Assembly: GCA_905250025.1 (NCBI GenBank)
Contig: CAJNOJ010000003.1
Span: 347,650 to 411,649, forward strand
Length of the DNA stretch: 64,000 nt
Reading direction: 5' to 3'
Source: Adineta ricciae
Lineage: Eukaryota; Rotifera; Eurotatoria; Adinetida; Adinetidae
Shown: positions 46,246 to 62,395 of the stretch, piece after piece
How the letters are laid out: each line of letters starts with the position of its first letter
Position numbering within the stretch: position 1 is the first letter of the stretch
Made by a program: the position numbers and the translations under genes
The notes under the pieces: model-generated
What the model saw: the letters and a program-made list of their open reading frames with translations, nothing else
Told to the model about the DNA's origin: nothing
Databases searched by the model: none

Positions 46246-49200
46246 ATGACTGACGACGAACATCGACCGCTGTTAGACGAAAGTGGTCGACATGTATGTA
46301 AACAGATATTCTATTCTGAAGTGAACTTTTAATTTTGGACAAACGTGTTCTTCTAGCATACTTACACATCTTTGAATGCGTATATTACAACAAATGATCG
46401 TCAGACATGCACTGGTGCGAATACAACATTTGCGACAGGAGAAAAGCTATTATCCGGACGTTATGAATCACTTGATTATGAATGTGATGAAAGTGAAATT
46501 TCCCATATGGAAGAAAAACGGCTAGGACATCAGCATCGGCGTCGTTTAGTTGTAGTAAAATGGTTTGTCATGTTGCTGATTGGCGTATGTACAGGATTGG
46601 TAGCTGTATTCGTCGATGTTTCCGTTAAAAATTTAACCAAATTCAAATTTAGTTATGTACAAAATAAATTAGATTCTTGTTTATCCGAACATTGCCTGTT
46701 TAAGCCGTATTTAACTTGGATCGGTATTAATGTGGCTTTCGTACTTGTTTCTAGTATACTTGTTCTCTGGGAGGTAATTCTATTCCATGAATTTACACAT
46801 CGATATCCTTTTTGATTTACTTATTCTAGCCAGCTGCACGCGGTTCAGGTATTCCACAAGTGAAGTGTTATCTGAATGGCATAGCTGTGCCACATGTTCT
46901 TCGTTTGAAAACATTGATCGCTAAAGTATTGGGTGTCATCTTTGCGGTATCCGGTGGACTAGCTGTGGGAAAAGAAGGACCTATGTAAGACATTAAATGA
47001 ATATTTCTATATTTAGATAGTGTTTCCTTAGGATTCATTCAGGTGCAATTGTGGCTGGAGGAATTTCACAAGGCAAAAGTAGTTCGTTGAAAATTGATTT
47101 ACATGTAAGAAGATTTAAAAAAGCTACATTTTGATAGATCTGTTCTTATTATTGACTAGATTTTCAAATATTTTCGTACGGATAAACATAAACGAGATTT
47201 TGTTTCCGCCGGTGCAGCAGCTGGTGTTGCTGCAGGTATGCTTGAACTGCACTCGATTACAATAACAATATCTTGATTTCTAGCGTTCGGTGCTCCTGTT
47301 GGCGGTGTTCTATTTGCATTAGAGGAAGGTGCTAGCTTTTTCAATCAACAATTAACATGGTTTATTGTATGCCAATTCTATCGAGAAAACGACTGAAAAT
47401 CATCTCATATGTTTCTAGTTCTTTGCATCAATGGTATCAACATTCACACTGAATGTTGTTACGAGTGCAATCGATGGTCACTTTGGTGATCTATCCTCTC
47501 CTGGTCTCATCAACTTTGGACTTTTCAAGGTAAAGAAATAAAAACCGCGAAGAAATCGTTTGCGAAGCTTGTTGTACGCATGATTCATTTGATATTTAGG
47601 ATGTTCCATATAAATGGGTCGAATTACCATTGTTTATCGTTATGGGTTTTATGGGTGGTATATTTGGTGCTCTGTTCAATCAATTAAATTTACGTCTAAC
47701 GAAATTTCGTCATCATTATATCAATAAACGTTGGTTATTAATCACCGAAGTGTTACTAGTCGCAGCGACAACTGTCGTCGCTGCTTTCTTATTAATATTC
47801 TTAACAATGAATGAGTGTCGACCTATTAAGACACAATTAGAATTAAATTCACCTACAATACAATTGTTCTGTCCCGATGGACATTATAACACAATGGCAA
47901 CGATTGTTTTCAGCACACCAGAACAAGCGGTGAGAAATCTATTTCACAGTGAAATCGGTATGTAACGGACTTGAAAGATGGAAAAAATTTTCCATTGGAA
48001 AATGTATTTAGGAACGTATAAAGCATGGAGTTTATTAGCATTTTGCATTGTTTACTTTTGTTTAACTTGTTGGACGTATGGGATAGTTGTTAGTTCTGGT
48101 TTGTTCATTCCAAGTCTTTTGATTGGCGCGTCATGGGGTCGTTTATTTGGTATTGGTATTCATACATTATTTCCATCAATAGTGAGCAAATATATTCCAC
48201 TTCCTTTTTCCTAATGGTGTCTTGAATGTTGTTTTTCTCTTAGTACTTCAATCCTGGCAAGTATGCACTATTCGGAGCAGCAAGTCAACTCGGTAAATTC
48301 TTTCCGTAAAACTCAAGGAAGATTCATTTCACTTTGATTCTAGGTGGAATTATGCGAATGACCATCAGTCTAGCGGTTATATTAATCGAAGCTACCGGTG
48401 ATATTGTCCTAGGTTTACCAATTATGATTGTACTGACAGTTGCTAAACTAACCGGTGATTATTTCAATGAAGTAAGATTATTCACGGAGTTTTTTGTCAC
48501 CACTAAAGATCATTGATATCCTTTCAGGGATTCTTCGATATACATATCGCTTTACAAAGTAAATTTGTGCCAAACAACGGATTCAGGATGTATATTTTGT
48601 TTCTTAGGTGTACCGTTTCTCCCATGGGAATCCGAAGTATTTTCATCTCCACTCTCAGCTTTGTAAATACAATAATTGTTGATTTCAACGAATATGTTTT
48701 TCTTTTTCAATAGGAGCGTAATGTCAACTCCGGTGATGAAGTTCAAAACTGTTGAAAAAGTTGATACCATTTACCGCGTTCTACGCACAGAGACTCATCA
48801 CGGTTTTCCAGTTGTTGATCATCATACTGATGAAGTAAACATTTGTGTTTTGTTTCTGACTGACAATCATTAGAAAATATCTTCATTTCATTAGAGTAAC
48901 GATGAACGGGCTGGTACATTTCAAGGCGTCGTACTGCGACATCAATTGATCACAATGTTACGCAAACGAGTGTGTATTCAAACACGTCTTATTGAATAAT
49001 TTCCGTTCTTTTTGTCTAGAATTTTATTTCACTGAATGATTGCTTGCGAGATTATTTAACTATGGATGATTTTCGTGAAAGTTATCCACGTCATCCGTCT
49101 ATCGAAGTACGTCAACGATATTCTCATTCGATTTTTCATGCATATTTTTAGAGTGTCTATCTAACTGATGAAGAACGGGAACTCTACTGTGATCTACGAC

Positions 49201-49459
49201 CATACATGTATCTAGCATATACAGTTTCACACGTACGAAAGTTTGTTTTCATTCGAAGGAGGTTTCGATGTTTCCATTTTAGCACTCAACACTTCCGCGT
49301 ATATTTTCCATGTTCCGTAGTCTTGGTCTACGACATTTGATTGTCGTTAATGATAAGAACGAAGTTATTGGTATGATCACACGAAAAGATTTGGCACGAT
49401 TTCGCCTTACACATACGAAAGGTCATACTTCAATTGAAGAACTCGGTATTTTAAGTTGA
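46246..49459 (+). CDS. CLCN7: Chloride/proton exchange transporter ClC-7
   Basis: Eighteen exons from 46246-46293 to 49283-49459 sum to 2295 nt, giving 764 aa (human 805). A cytoplasmic N-terminus is followed by the CLC selectivity motifs [23 protein letters not shown] (Glu204 is the gating glutamate), [15 protein letters not shown] (the EEG holds the proton glutamate) and [20 protein letters not shown]. After [19 protein letters not shown] come LQSVPFLPWE and two CBS domains ([33 protein letters not shown]). The protein is a 2Cl-/H+ antiporter of lysosomes. The two acidic-histidine motifs near the N-terminus resemble lysosomal sorting signals. AG of a TTTTAG site touches the ATG at 46246, and the DRG2 stop is 103 nt upstream, so co-transcription is plausible. 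Confidence 0.96.
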
Positions 49460-50752
49460 CCCTACTGCATAATACTCCACTGAGAATGCTGACAATACTT
49501 CTGTGGGTGTCTTTGTTTTTTTTTACTTTGATATTTTTGTTGCATTTTGACATGAAATCACGCATACAAATTGATTTTGTAAAGTATTTAATCATCTATT
49601 TTTGTTTCTCTACTAGTGTTTATACATTCAGATAAAATAAAGTCGTTGAATTTGTTTATAGAACAAGACGAATGTTATTGCAACTCATTCGTGTAGAACA
49701 TCAACATATTACGTCTAGAAAAAATTGATGATTATGCTGACGTAAAGTACAAAAAAGAAGAGTAGATGAAGGACGAAATTAACTAATTTTACCTTGTTCT
49801 CGTCCAGAAGGTATCATCTGCTGATCGTATCAGACCATTAAATAGAATTTCTTTGCAACATGATCGTAGTTCTCTCACTTGATTGATATTCATATGGCTG
49901 CTAGCAAGAAGAATTTCTATTTTCTTTCGTGGAATTTAATTTCTTCCATTAACAATCCGTTGGATCTCACGCAAGGAAATGAAGTCATCGAAATCACTAT
50001 TCGAGATATCGATAGTTGTCGACGGTTAGGTCATTATACAATTCCAGTCGTTCAGTCAGGACAACCATTTACATCGCTGAAAATCAATTTATTATATCAA
50101 AAAGATTTGGTTGTAGAAACATTCAAAAACATTTGTGCCACGATTGAAATCTATCGTGGAATTGAACGTCGACTTATTTTTACAAATTGTCTCATACTGC
50201 CCGGACCTTGTTTCATGGATCGCACCGTTGTTCCAGTACCGATCTATCGCATATGGCATATAGACGATTACATCCGCATGATCCTTGGAAATGTGCTTTT
50301 CTAAATTCCCGAACGAAGGAACAATTCACTGATACAAATAGAGCATTTTTTCTTCGATCGATTGAAAGTGAATTATTCTTTCTAATAAATTGTACAATTC
50401 AAATTTTTTCTGTTTTGATGACTGTATTAGTTGTAAAAAAAAACTAATAGAAGTTAAAATTTTTGCTACAGAAAGTGAGTTCGTTTATGCATCAAACCTT
50501 GACATTGATGCTATGATCTTTCGTTGTATCAGACATGATAGACATCCTTTTCTTCTGTCGCAATATGTACAACGTTGACAAGCAGGTCGGTCATTCATTC
50601 AATGCATATGTACAATGAAAATGAGCCAATCGTACGTTAGCAGCACATGTTCATCGAACACCGATGGCAGGTGACTAAAGTTTACGACTTTTTTCTTCAT
50701 TCATTGGGCTTCACCACATGAATACAGATAGAGAAGAACATCTTGTATACAA
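49460..50752. other. Intergenic with one uncertain ORF
   Basis: Apart from the ORF at 49894-50304 (listed separately) nothing coding is visible. An acceptor-like TACAG at 50723-50727 lies 25 nt before the next gene's ATG. Confidence 0.4.
49894..50304 (+). pseudogene. Possible gene fragment with C2-like sequence
   Basis: An ORF starting MAASKKNFYFLSW runs 136 codons. Its middle reads EVIEITIRDIDSCRRLGHYTIPV, reminiscent of a C2-domain strand pair (EITIRDID), and continues to ICATIEIYRGIERR. No intron or partner exon can be attached, no family is certain, and the C-terminal third looks unlike protein. It may be a fragment of a C2-domain gene, or a chance frame. Confidence 0.3.
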
Positions 50753-53578
<2,826 letters not shown>

Positions 53579-56500
53579 TTTCCCTAACAGTTCGTATATT
53601 TCATTATAATGTAGTGCGCTGGCGACAGTTAGATATACATGTGTGCATGCAAGTTTTCTCTTAATTGAATTTCGCATTCCATTACGTGGCCATTTTACAG
53701 CCATATACCTATTTCGTTTTATTGTGTAGCATTGTTTGTCTTCCTGCTTTAATCAAATCATATATCATGCTCTTATTTACGTTGTAATAAAAAATTTATT
53801 TCGAACAAAACCTTCTGACCTGGGAAAATTACCTGTGCTAACGGTCGAACAGATGGCGGGTAAATAAAACTGAATAACCCCGGGTGAAAAGGATCACTTC
53901 ATGTATTTCCAAAAAGAAAGTCAAACATTTTCTGCGGTTTAATCACAAGAAAAACAATCGGATGTAAATCAAGCCAAACAACCACATTAATCCTTGATCA
54001 GTATTATCTATACGTGTATTAAGCAAGGAGAGAAGATATATTACTAGGCAAATTTTTACTGTTTATTGTCATGCTTAGTTATTTACCAGTCCTGACATAT
54101 CTTGCCTATTAATATTTGTCATTTGCATCTATGTGTGACATACTAATTCGTTGTAATACATATTCAGGCAGCAACAGTAGCAAGGAAAATTTTGTTTTTG
54201 CCTTCGTTAATATGACATAAAGAGTAGAAAACCAATAGGAAATTGTTTTTTTGATGAAGTCGAGTATTTTTTTTCTTTACCTAAGAATTTTGTATGAAGT
54301 ATTCTTCCGTTTGATGATATAAGATAAGAAAGAAAAATAAAGAATATCATCCGACAAATTTCAGTACTTTTCCCACCAAGACAGGAGAGCGTGGGAATTT
54401 ATCTGCCCTCGTTAACATAAAAAGCCTGTACTGCCCGTGTTAAATGCTTGTAAATGTATCGAATGTCATTACATTCGAACACACAACATCAGGAGTAGTA
54501 ACCATGACCTCAACGACTGTCTGCTAATGTAAAAGTAAGTTCTAAAAATATGTATTTTATCTCGTAGACACTTTATGATTTCTATTATACCAAAACAGTT
54601 GTTCAGTCAGGTCTCGACTTTGTTGGTACCATGTCGTAAGTGTTGTTAAATGATCGTTCGATATGATAAGAAATTGCTTGGTTTTCCTTGTAAGTATTCG
54701 ATTTTGTCCGACTCGCACAATATTTAGATGACAAACATTGATTAATTGGTAAACTATGATGGATGGTGAAAGTGAAGACAGAGAGACAAAATGTTGTTTG
54801 ATGATTAATCATATCATTGACAAAATTTATTGCATTGAACTTGTAATGTTAGCTATGTTGTTATTCACAAGATGAATTTTAGTTTGATCTGTCTGATTGG
54901 CATCATTGTGCCGAAAAGAAAGTCTCAGTGGATGATAAGTTCTTGTTTTTCTTCCTTCTCATAATTATAAATACGGAAATTAACTATGAATTTAGAATCG
55001 TATATTTATCTACGAAGCATAGACATCCGTGATTTTATCTAACGAATTCATTATTCATGGTCGCGTGACGTAAAATAGAAGAGAAGAAGCGAGAAGGGCT
55101 TTTTTTAAAGTTATCTTACGTAGACATTAAGTTTTTTTTGTGATATTGAACAAGCTGAACTCTGACATCATCGTTGACTAATGTTGAAAACGATTAATGA
55201 TAAGAAAGAAGATTCAGGGAGAGATTTGTAAATGTCAAGTGGTACAGAAAAAGAGATAGAAAGATCTAGATCAAGGTTGGCATATACAGAAAGATTGCCG
55301 ATTCTCTGGACTTTTCCATTCTTATCTCCGAATGTCAACCATCGGAATCGATCCTTGTATGTCAATACAAGGTAAGTAAGCATCAGTGCCGCGAACTCCA
55401 GAACCGCCATAGTTGTTCTCGCTGATAAATTGCACCCGATGCCTTCTTAATAACCTTGCCTGTAGTTAGATAGATATTATTTATTTATTTTATCAATTGG
55501 ACTTATCTTTCAACACAGAGTTATTATGAGAAGATCATCTCAAGATACAGTGGAAACTTCATCTAGGAAGAAGAGGAGCTATGGATAGAAACACTTTGCT
55601 TTTGCTTCGTTTTAAATCTTGCATGGTGCGAAATATTCATCGCATCATTTTACGCTTCGTTTCTACTCACAATACATTATGAAAGATAGTACTAAAAAGA
55701 AAACGTCGTAGTTCACTTGCAAGAAAAGAAATATATCGAATACGTTGCAAATCATTCCCGGTAAAGCTACACATGACTGAATTATGCTGTTAATACTTTC
55801 TTCTACTAAGTCATAGGTAATTGAATTAAGACCAATTCTTTATCTGGACTTCTTCGAGCATATTTCGATTTCAATTAAATCTATTATTAAAGTGTTGTTT
55901 CGTGAATACATGCATGAGTAAATGCACTGAAATCTTGATTTGTAGAATCAATTTTGAGTACGACGAAATTGCTCAGATTGCATATATACACTTGTTAAAT
56001 GTGTTACCGAATCAAAGTTCTTAATTTGACATTCATTGTTTAATATCTTCTCGCAGATGCAACGGACTTGAGGTAATGAATGACATGTGGGTTGGAATGG
56101 TTTCATATAAATTTTAATTAGTTTTAAACTAAGCATCACTCTTCCTATACGCTCAGGTTTTTTCAATTAGAATCTTTGCTTTGAAGCATACTTCAGCGTT
56201 CAATGCTTTCCGAAACCATGCTGTATTTGCTTCAGTTATTGAACATATGAGTGAGCTTAAAATGAGCAAGTATTGCTGTTTTTAGTTAAATTGTCGAAAG
56301 TGAACGCGACATCAGAGCTTTTCTTCTCATCATTTTCAGCAACTTGATCATGTTTTCCTAATGATCTTGTTAAAGTCACATGTTTGCAATTAATTACTAT
56401 CATATTTTTAGTATTGACTTTTTTGTTCTTCTCATTCTCCAATTTCAATGATATGAAAGGTTAAATGAAATCGACTCTGTGTGCAATCGTGCACAGTGCA

Positions 56501-58108
56501 TCTGAGAAGTAGATTACCGACTATTTTACGTGTCTTCAAAGAAAAAGACTCCGAAAAAGTATATAGAAAGTAAACATTATGTCTGACGCGGAAGTCGGGC
56601 ACGTTTGTTAGCTCTTTTGATTGGTTTCCAAAAGAAACAAGTAGAGCTTAAATACAATTTGCTCTCCTGACTTGTTAATTACACAAACAAACTTTTGTTC
56701 CGAGAAGTGAAATGAAATAATTATGGAGATTTTATTCCCTATGTGTGATTTGCTCGAAAACTTAGTAAGTAACTATATCTTTGCTCGCGATAAAAATCGA
56801 GGTTTTCATTTGTTGAATGAGAAAAACAAGAAAAATAGAATTATTTCTTTTCGAGACATATCAGATTAGATTCAATTCTACATTGTTTTTTTTTCTTTTT
56901 GTGAGGAAGACAACTCTGTCTAATATAATTACAATCGAGAAACACTCTTTATATATATATGTAGAAGTTTATACTCATAGTCATATTACATTTCTCGATG
57001 ACGTCTCTTCATTCGTTACTTATTTTCAACATCGCCATTAGGAGCACGTATACAAGACGTGTTCTTAATTTTTGATCATATTTTACCGGGATATTGCCAA
57101 ACGAGAATAGATTAGAAATATTACTATCTTGCCTTCATGTCTATTGATGCTGTCCTAACGTATACAACGAACCATTCCGGCGAATAATTGAGATAACACA
57201 AGGTAACATTTATGTATGATTTCTCGCATTTAACCTGTAATATTCACGGCAAATCAATAGATACGCTTCCGGTAGTACTTCTTAAAATACTATAATAACA
57301 GGACTAATTACATAAAAGTATTAGTTTTTCTTTTCTGCTGCGCTTATGTACTCAGAATATTCTGACAACATCGTCGAACAGATTAGTATCGAATGAAGAG
57401 AAAAGGCAAAGGTAAAAAATCTTACGACTATTAGCAATTGACTGACGGTTACAGGTTAATGTTTGCTTTATCTAATAGAAGTTCGAATAAATGAAGGAGA
57501 CTTTCAGTTTTCGTTTTTCTGATGAAGATCAGAAAAGAAATATCATAACGATAATCGATTCATAGAAATTAGGAACGGAGAGGAAATAATATATGTCTCT
57601 TGATAGAAGTAAAGTACTAGTCGATGGCGAAACTCTTCTATTGTTATTCATGAACAAACAATGTAAGTTCTCCCTTCGAGAGAATTCTAGCAATCTTTGA
57701 GCTTCCGATCTAATTCAATCAATAATACATCATCAGACTTTAAATACACACGAGGCGTATGAAAATAATAATGAGAACATTATTCATCTGTTGCCAGTTG
57801 TTGTTTACAAGTGTGCAAATGGAAACTGAGTAGTTTCTATTTCTCGTTTTATGTTAAAATCTATGTTTTCATTGCCAATTAGTAAATAGAATATTTATCT
57901 TGTCAGACGATAACCGACACCGGAACTCAGATATATGTCAGACGATCCGATGCTATACAATGACGACCTGTTCGGGAGAATTCTAGCAAAAGTGAACCAA
58001 ATATCCGATACTACCGATGTCAAGATAACCTTCGCATTCTATACTCGTTTCGTTTTAGATTGTTTTCGAGCTATGAATACGAAATGATCCAAACAATTTG
58101 CACATTCA
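53579..58108. other. Long intergenic region, no gene seen
   Basis: About 4.5 kb, the largest gene-free stretch. Frames at 54603-54812, 55168-55410, 55948-56166 and 56817-57041 are short, low in information and without family resemblance. No repeat, RNA gene or transposon was recognised by eye. Confidence 0.45.
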
Positions 58109-59487
58109 ATGGGCAATAAAAGTGAATTCGATCGTTTTGAATCTCTGGATGCGGCTTTGTCATACGTTGGCTTAACATCAGGTTTATATATTAATGAAAC
58201 ATTACTATCGCCACGATCACCATCGAATTGGGCATCAGCAACGAGTATTCTTCCGTTGGTATTAGGTTTCATTGGTTTAGTGTTCAACATACTTGCTTTG
58301 TTGATATTTACGGCATCGAAAACGTTTCGAAAGAATTCATTTCGCTGGTATATTTATGCATTAACACTTATCAATTGTGCAAGTATTCTATCGTGAGTAG
58401 GAATTCTTCCATTTAGGTTTGTTTCACTCTTCTTTGCACTTTTTCTAGTCATTCATGGCTTTATTTGAGTTTCTACATACCCGATTCTCTGTATCTTTGT
58501 AAATATTTACGATATCTTCAACAATCCACAGCAACAACGTCACTTTGGATCATCGTTTTATTGTCATTAGAACGTTCGTTTACATTTTCACGGCCATTCG
58601 CTGTGAAAAAGTTCTTACAGTCTCACACAATCTGTTTTATTCTTATCTTCGTCATATTTTTATGCTTTGCCCTACATATTGATGAATTAATATCCGTTGA
58701 TGTCAAAGCGTTTCGCTGGGTAAATTTTGCCTATGGGCTTTGCTCAGTTAAACGACATTTTCGTTTGTCAACTGATCGGATTAAGATCGTCACACATTCG
58801 CATTCATTTATATTTCCATTCTTCTTGAATTCAATACTTGACGTGTATATTTGTTACAAAATGTGTCAACGACGCAAACGCTTGGCCATGCCGACATCCT
58901 TCTCGATACGACAACATAAGAATCGGTTTCGACGTTCGAGAAAATCGGTGGCGCATGAAATCACATTAACACTCTTATGTCAATCATTATGGTTACTTTT
59001 CACTTATTTTCCTACCCATCTTTATTATTTTCTCTTATCATTTAAACTCATTAATGACCATGATCGAGATAATTCGACGCTGACGATACTTATGCGTATC
59101 AATTTACTTGTTTATCTGGCGTTTTCACCTACACTCTATGTTATATTAAGTTCAACACTTCGACGAGAAATTCAATCGTGCATATGTCGATCGTATAAAC
59201 GACATCGATCAGCAAGCTTGTCGAACATGTCGAGCACCCAAAACAAAATTCGACATATTTTTTCATCGTTCGATCACTACAGACATCACACGACTCAACG
59301 CACGCATCTATCAACATTTGTTACCATGAGTGAACGTACTGGTCGAAAGGCAACCTTACCACCTATCTGTGTTCCATATAAGATTGATTATCTATCGAAA
59401 AGTTCACCTTGTCTCCTGATATACAATATCAAAGATGAGCAAACTCTACCGTTCAAATCTGAACGGTCTACTACACTTCTTGAGTGA
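58109..59487 (+). CDS. Second rhodopsin-family G-protein-coupled receptor
   Basis: Two exons, 58109-58392 and 58449-59487, give 440 aa. An N-terminal tail with NxS/T sites (MGNKSE, YINETL) precedes TM1 (PLVLGFIGLVFNILALLIF). TM3 ends LLSLERSFTFSRPF, where ER takes the place of the DRY core. TM4 lies in TICFILIFVIFLCFALH, TM5 in SFIFPFFLNSILDVYICY, TM6 in LTLLCQSLWLLFTYFPTHLYYFL and TM7 in NLLVYLAFSPTLYVILSS, with SPTLY replacing NPxxY. The tail is Arg/Ser-rich. It is probably a peptide or orphan receptor at the plasma membrane. It differs enough from the receptor at 21399 that they do not look like recent duplicates. Confidence 0.8.
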
Positions 59488-60674
59488 TATTTCTTTTTTT
59501 TTCTTTGTTTCGTACTTATGTTGTTATGATTACGATTGTAAAAAATACCAAAGGAAACTTTTTTTCGCTACGTCAAACGTAGATTGTTGTTTATCAATTG
59601 AATTCAATAAATCTAATGAACAAAAAAAAAACGAACTAAACTCGTCGACTGTTGTGTGGGCGCATTTGTTCCTAATAATTTTTCGAGAATAGAAACTTCT
59701 ATCGTTTAATTGCATATGATGCTATCAAAATTAAGATCAAAACGTCCCTTTTATACAAAAAAGACCATATATGAACTAATTAGAATGTGTAAAATGCGGA
59801 CGAGATCGATAAGTGCACTGCTTACATGTTCAACTACATTTAGACGTATATTATAATTTATACACTTTGAAATAGATCATATAATGTCAATTACAGGCAC
59901 ATATTTCAACACGTGCGTTTCTTGTGCGTCGTTTGTTTTCGCAGTGGAAATAGAGGATTCTGGAATTTATCAATGCACTTGCTGTCTGATATTTTATTTC
60001 GTAATGGAAAGTAATTGTATATTAAAACGTCGTCACTCGATGAGACATGCTGATAGAACGTTATTAATATAGATTACGTTTGTGTTTTCCGTAAATCTCG
60101 GATACCTGATCGTGAAATGCTTCATGAATATTAAAACCGATGACGTGAATGCTACTAGGTCTTACGTAAATTATATTTAGTTAGGTTCGACGAATATAAT
60201 TAGTACTTTAGACTTTGTTTTATTCTGTCAACTGAAAAAAAGTACTTTTTCTTTGATCCATGACAAAAAAATCTGTTTATCCGTACGAAGCTGAAAGAAT
60301 CAGGATATGCATCAACAATTCAACGATGAAACGATCTGTAAAACAGTGATTTAGTCAGAACAACTAAAGCCTATTTCTGTTATATCATACGATCGCTTTC
60401 GTTCAAATTCGAAGCTGACAGACGATGGCAAAGACACGCTAGAAATTCGCAAAGTACAAACTCAGTTGGGTGACGAACGGCGTCTAAAATATGGCGGTTT
60501 GTGGCGCTCTCTACAGATTGTATTTTTCTATGTTGCTGATATGATCCTTCACGCAATCCAATCATTATATATCATAATTATCAATCAGTAAAATTGACCT
60601 TAAGATTGTATTCGCATCGTGAATGATCATTTCCATGTGTTTGCTTAACCTATATTCTAGAGTTTTGTAGCTGT
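59488..60674. other. Intergenic, no gene seen
   Basis: About 1.2 kb of AT-rich spacer without a recognisable gene. It ends in a TATATTCTAG acceptor-like site (60651-60660) 14 nt before the next ATG. Confidence 0.45.
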
Positions 60675-61286
60675 ATGGACTCACAACCGATCGTTCGTGA
60701 CCTTGTCTTAGCGAACCTTGTTCCATCAATAGGGCCGTCTACCGAAACCTGTGTGCAACTAGTTGAGAGTGAGAAAAATCCATTTGGCCACACAATAGTG
60801 AACACACGAAATGATACCGTATCCGATCCTCAAGATCTTGTTAATTTAGCTCGACAGATTGAAACATGCGATGCATTCGTACGCGCCAATGTTTCCAACC
60901 GTTTGCAAGTCATTGTCAATCAAATGAATTATCTGAGACAAGAAGCGCAACGTACACTGTTGAAAGCACGGCGTGATGATGAATTAAATCATTGTGCTTG
61001 CAACCTTGTACGTCGACCTGGCCAAGTCTATTACCATTATGAAAGGCAAAGTGGCCAGAGATACTTATCGATTATGCATCCACAAGATTGGTCATCACCT
61101 GTGAAAAGTAGCGGATGTCCGCATCGATTTCTAGGTGCTTACAGACTTGAATATGACAATTCTTGGACTCGGCAACCGACCGATTACGACGAAGGGTTGG
61201 ATGATCCATTGGATGAATTGAAAGCACAGAAAGCCAACGATTCGAAACAAAATCAGAAAATGCTTGAATTTCTTATTAAGCCATAA
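60675..61286 (+). CDS. C1orf50-like DUF2452 protein
   Basis: A single exon of 203 codons. Residues 40-160 match human C1orf50: NPFGHTIV, DLVNLARQIETCDAFVRANVSNRL, then ELNHCACNLVRRPGQVYYHYERQSGQRYLSIMHPQDW and CPHRFLGAYRLEYDNSW. This DUF2452 family is conserved across eukaryotes but its function is unknown. The C-terminal 40 residues are charged and less conserved. The ATG follows an AG acceptor by 14 nt, and the stop is 91 nt upstream of the ACBD6 start, so the two may share a transcript. Confidence 0.93.
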   Translation: MDSQPIVRDLVLANLVPSIGPSTETCVQLVESEKNPFGHTIVNTRNDTVSDPQDLVNLARQIETCDAFVRANVSNRLQVIVNQMNYLRQEAQRTLLKARRDDELNHCACNLVRRPGQVYYHYERQSGQRYLSIMHPQDWSSPVKSSGCPHRFLGAYRLEYDNSWTRQPTDYDEGLDDPLDELKAQKANDSKQNQKMLEFLIKP

Positions 61287-61357
61287 ATTGTTTCTTCTTC
61301 TTCTTCTTTTTTGCAAAACGTACGAATAAAATACATTGAAGAAAATCTTCTCTTTTC

Positions 61358-61359
61358 AG
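61358..61359 (+). promoter_or_regulatory. Candidate trans-splice acceptor before ACBD6
   Basis: CTTCTCTTTTCAG ends 18 nt upstream of the ACBD6 ATG, in the 91-nt gap after the C1orf50-like stop. The strong pyrimidine tract and the very short intercistronic space fit spliced-leader trans-splicing, although a 5' UTR intron would look similar. Confidence 0.45.
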
Positions 61360-61377
61360 AAAACGAAAAAAAAAACC

Positions 61378-62395
61378 ATGACTGCTAGTGATGACGATGG
61401 GCTCGAATCCGTTCTCGGAGATGATGATGAATTTCAAGAAGCCGCTTTGTTTGTCCAAAATAATCTTTCGTTATTCTCTCGTGATGATCTTCTATATTTA
61501 TATGCACGTTTCAAACAGGTAAACTATTCAATTCGTTTGCACATAAACTAATATATACACGATGCTTTTGTTTTGAAGATAACTGTTGGTGATACGAACA
61601 TTCCCCGGCCAGGTTATTTCAATTTCGAAGCTAAAGCTAAATGGTAGTGTCTTGATGTTTCGTGCACAAATAACTTTGCTTCTGAAGAATTTAGGGATGC
61701 ATGGAACGCTCTGAAATCTATGTCGAAATCTCAAGCGTCAGAAGAATATATTGAGCGTGTGACCAGTATCAAAGACAAAAATCACATTGAAAATCAAGTG
61801 GGTAGCCGAATGGAAGTTTCACGAATGCACTAATATCTGTTTTCAAATAGAAATCGACCAAAACAGGTCCAAGTGTCAGTCGACTGGTAGCGCATAGTGA
61901 TGAACAAATGCCCACTGATGATAAAAAAACTATTTATGAATTCTGTCAAGATGGTAACGAAAAACGCGTCGAACAAATGCTTAAAAATAATTTCGATGTC
62001 AACAAGCCAGATGAAATGGTAAATGAGAGGATAACCTTTAAATGTGCACTCTTCAACAATCGATGCTCTTTTAGCAATTAACGCTATTGCACTGGGCAGC
62101 AGATCGCGGTAATGAGTCAATGATCAAGTTATTAGCTAAATACAAAGCTGATCTTAATGCGCGTGATGAAGATGGACAAACACCATTATTTTATGGTATA
62201 CTACAGATTTGTTTGTCTATAAAATTTCAATTATGTTTTTCTTTCGTTATTTCAGCTGCGCATTCAAGCAGCATTCCTTGTATTAAACTTTTACTTGCAC
62301 TTGGCGCTGATCCGACCATTCCGAATAACGATAACGAACTACCATCATCCGTAGCTGAGACAGAGGAAGAAAAAGCTGTTTGGAACAAACACTAA
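61378..62395 (+). CDS. ACBD6: Acyl-CoA-binding domain protein 6 (ACB + ankyrin repeats)
   Basis: Six exons, 61378-61518, 61579-61643, 61695-61797, 61851-62018, 62075-62195 and 62256-62395, give 245 aa (human 282). An acidic N-terminus is followed by an acyl-CoA-binding domain (FQEAALFVQN, LLYLYARFKQITVGD, AKAKWDAWNAL) and ankyrin repeats (KTIYEFCQDGNEKRVEQML, LTLLHWAADRGNESMIKLLAKYKADLNARDEDGQTPLFYAA, IPCIKLLLALGADPTI). This order is that of ACBD6, which binds long-chain acyl-CoA and stimulates N-myristoyltransferase. The ATG lies 18 nt after a TTTTCAG acceptor-like site. Confidence 0.94.
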
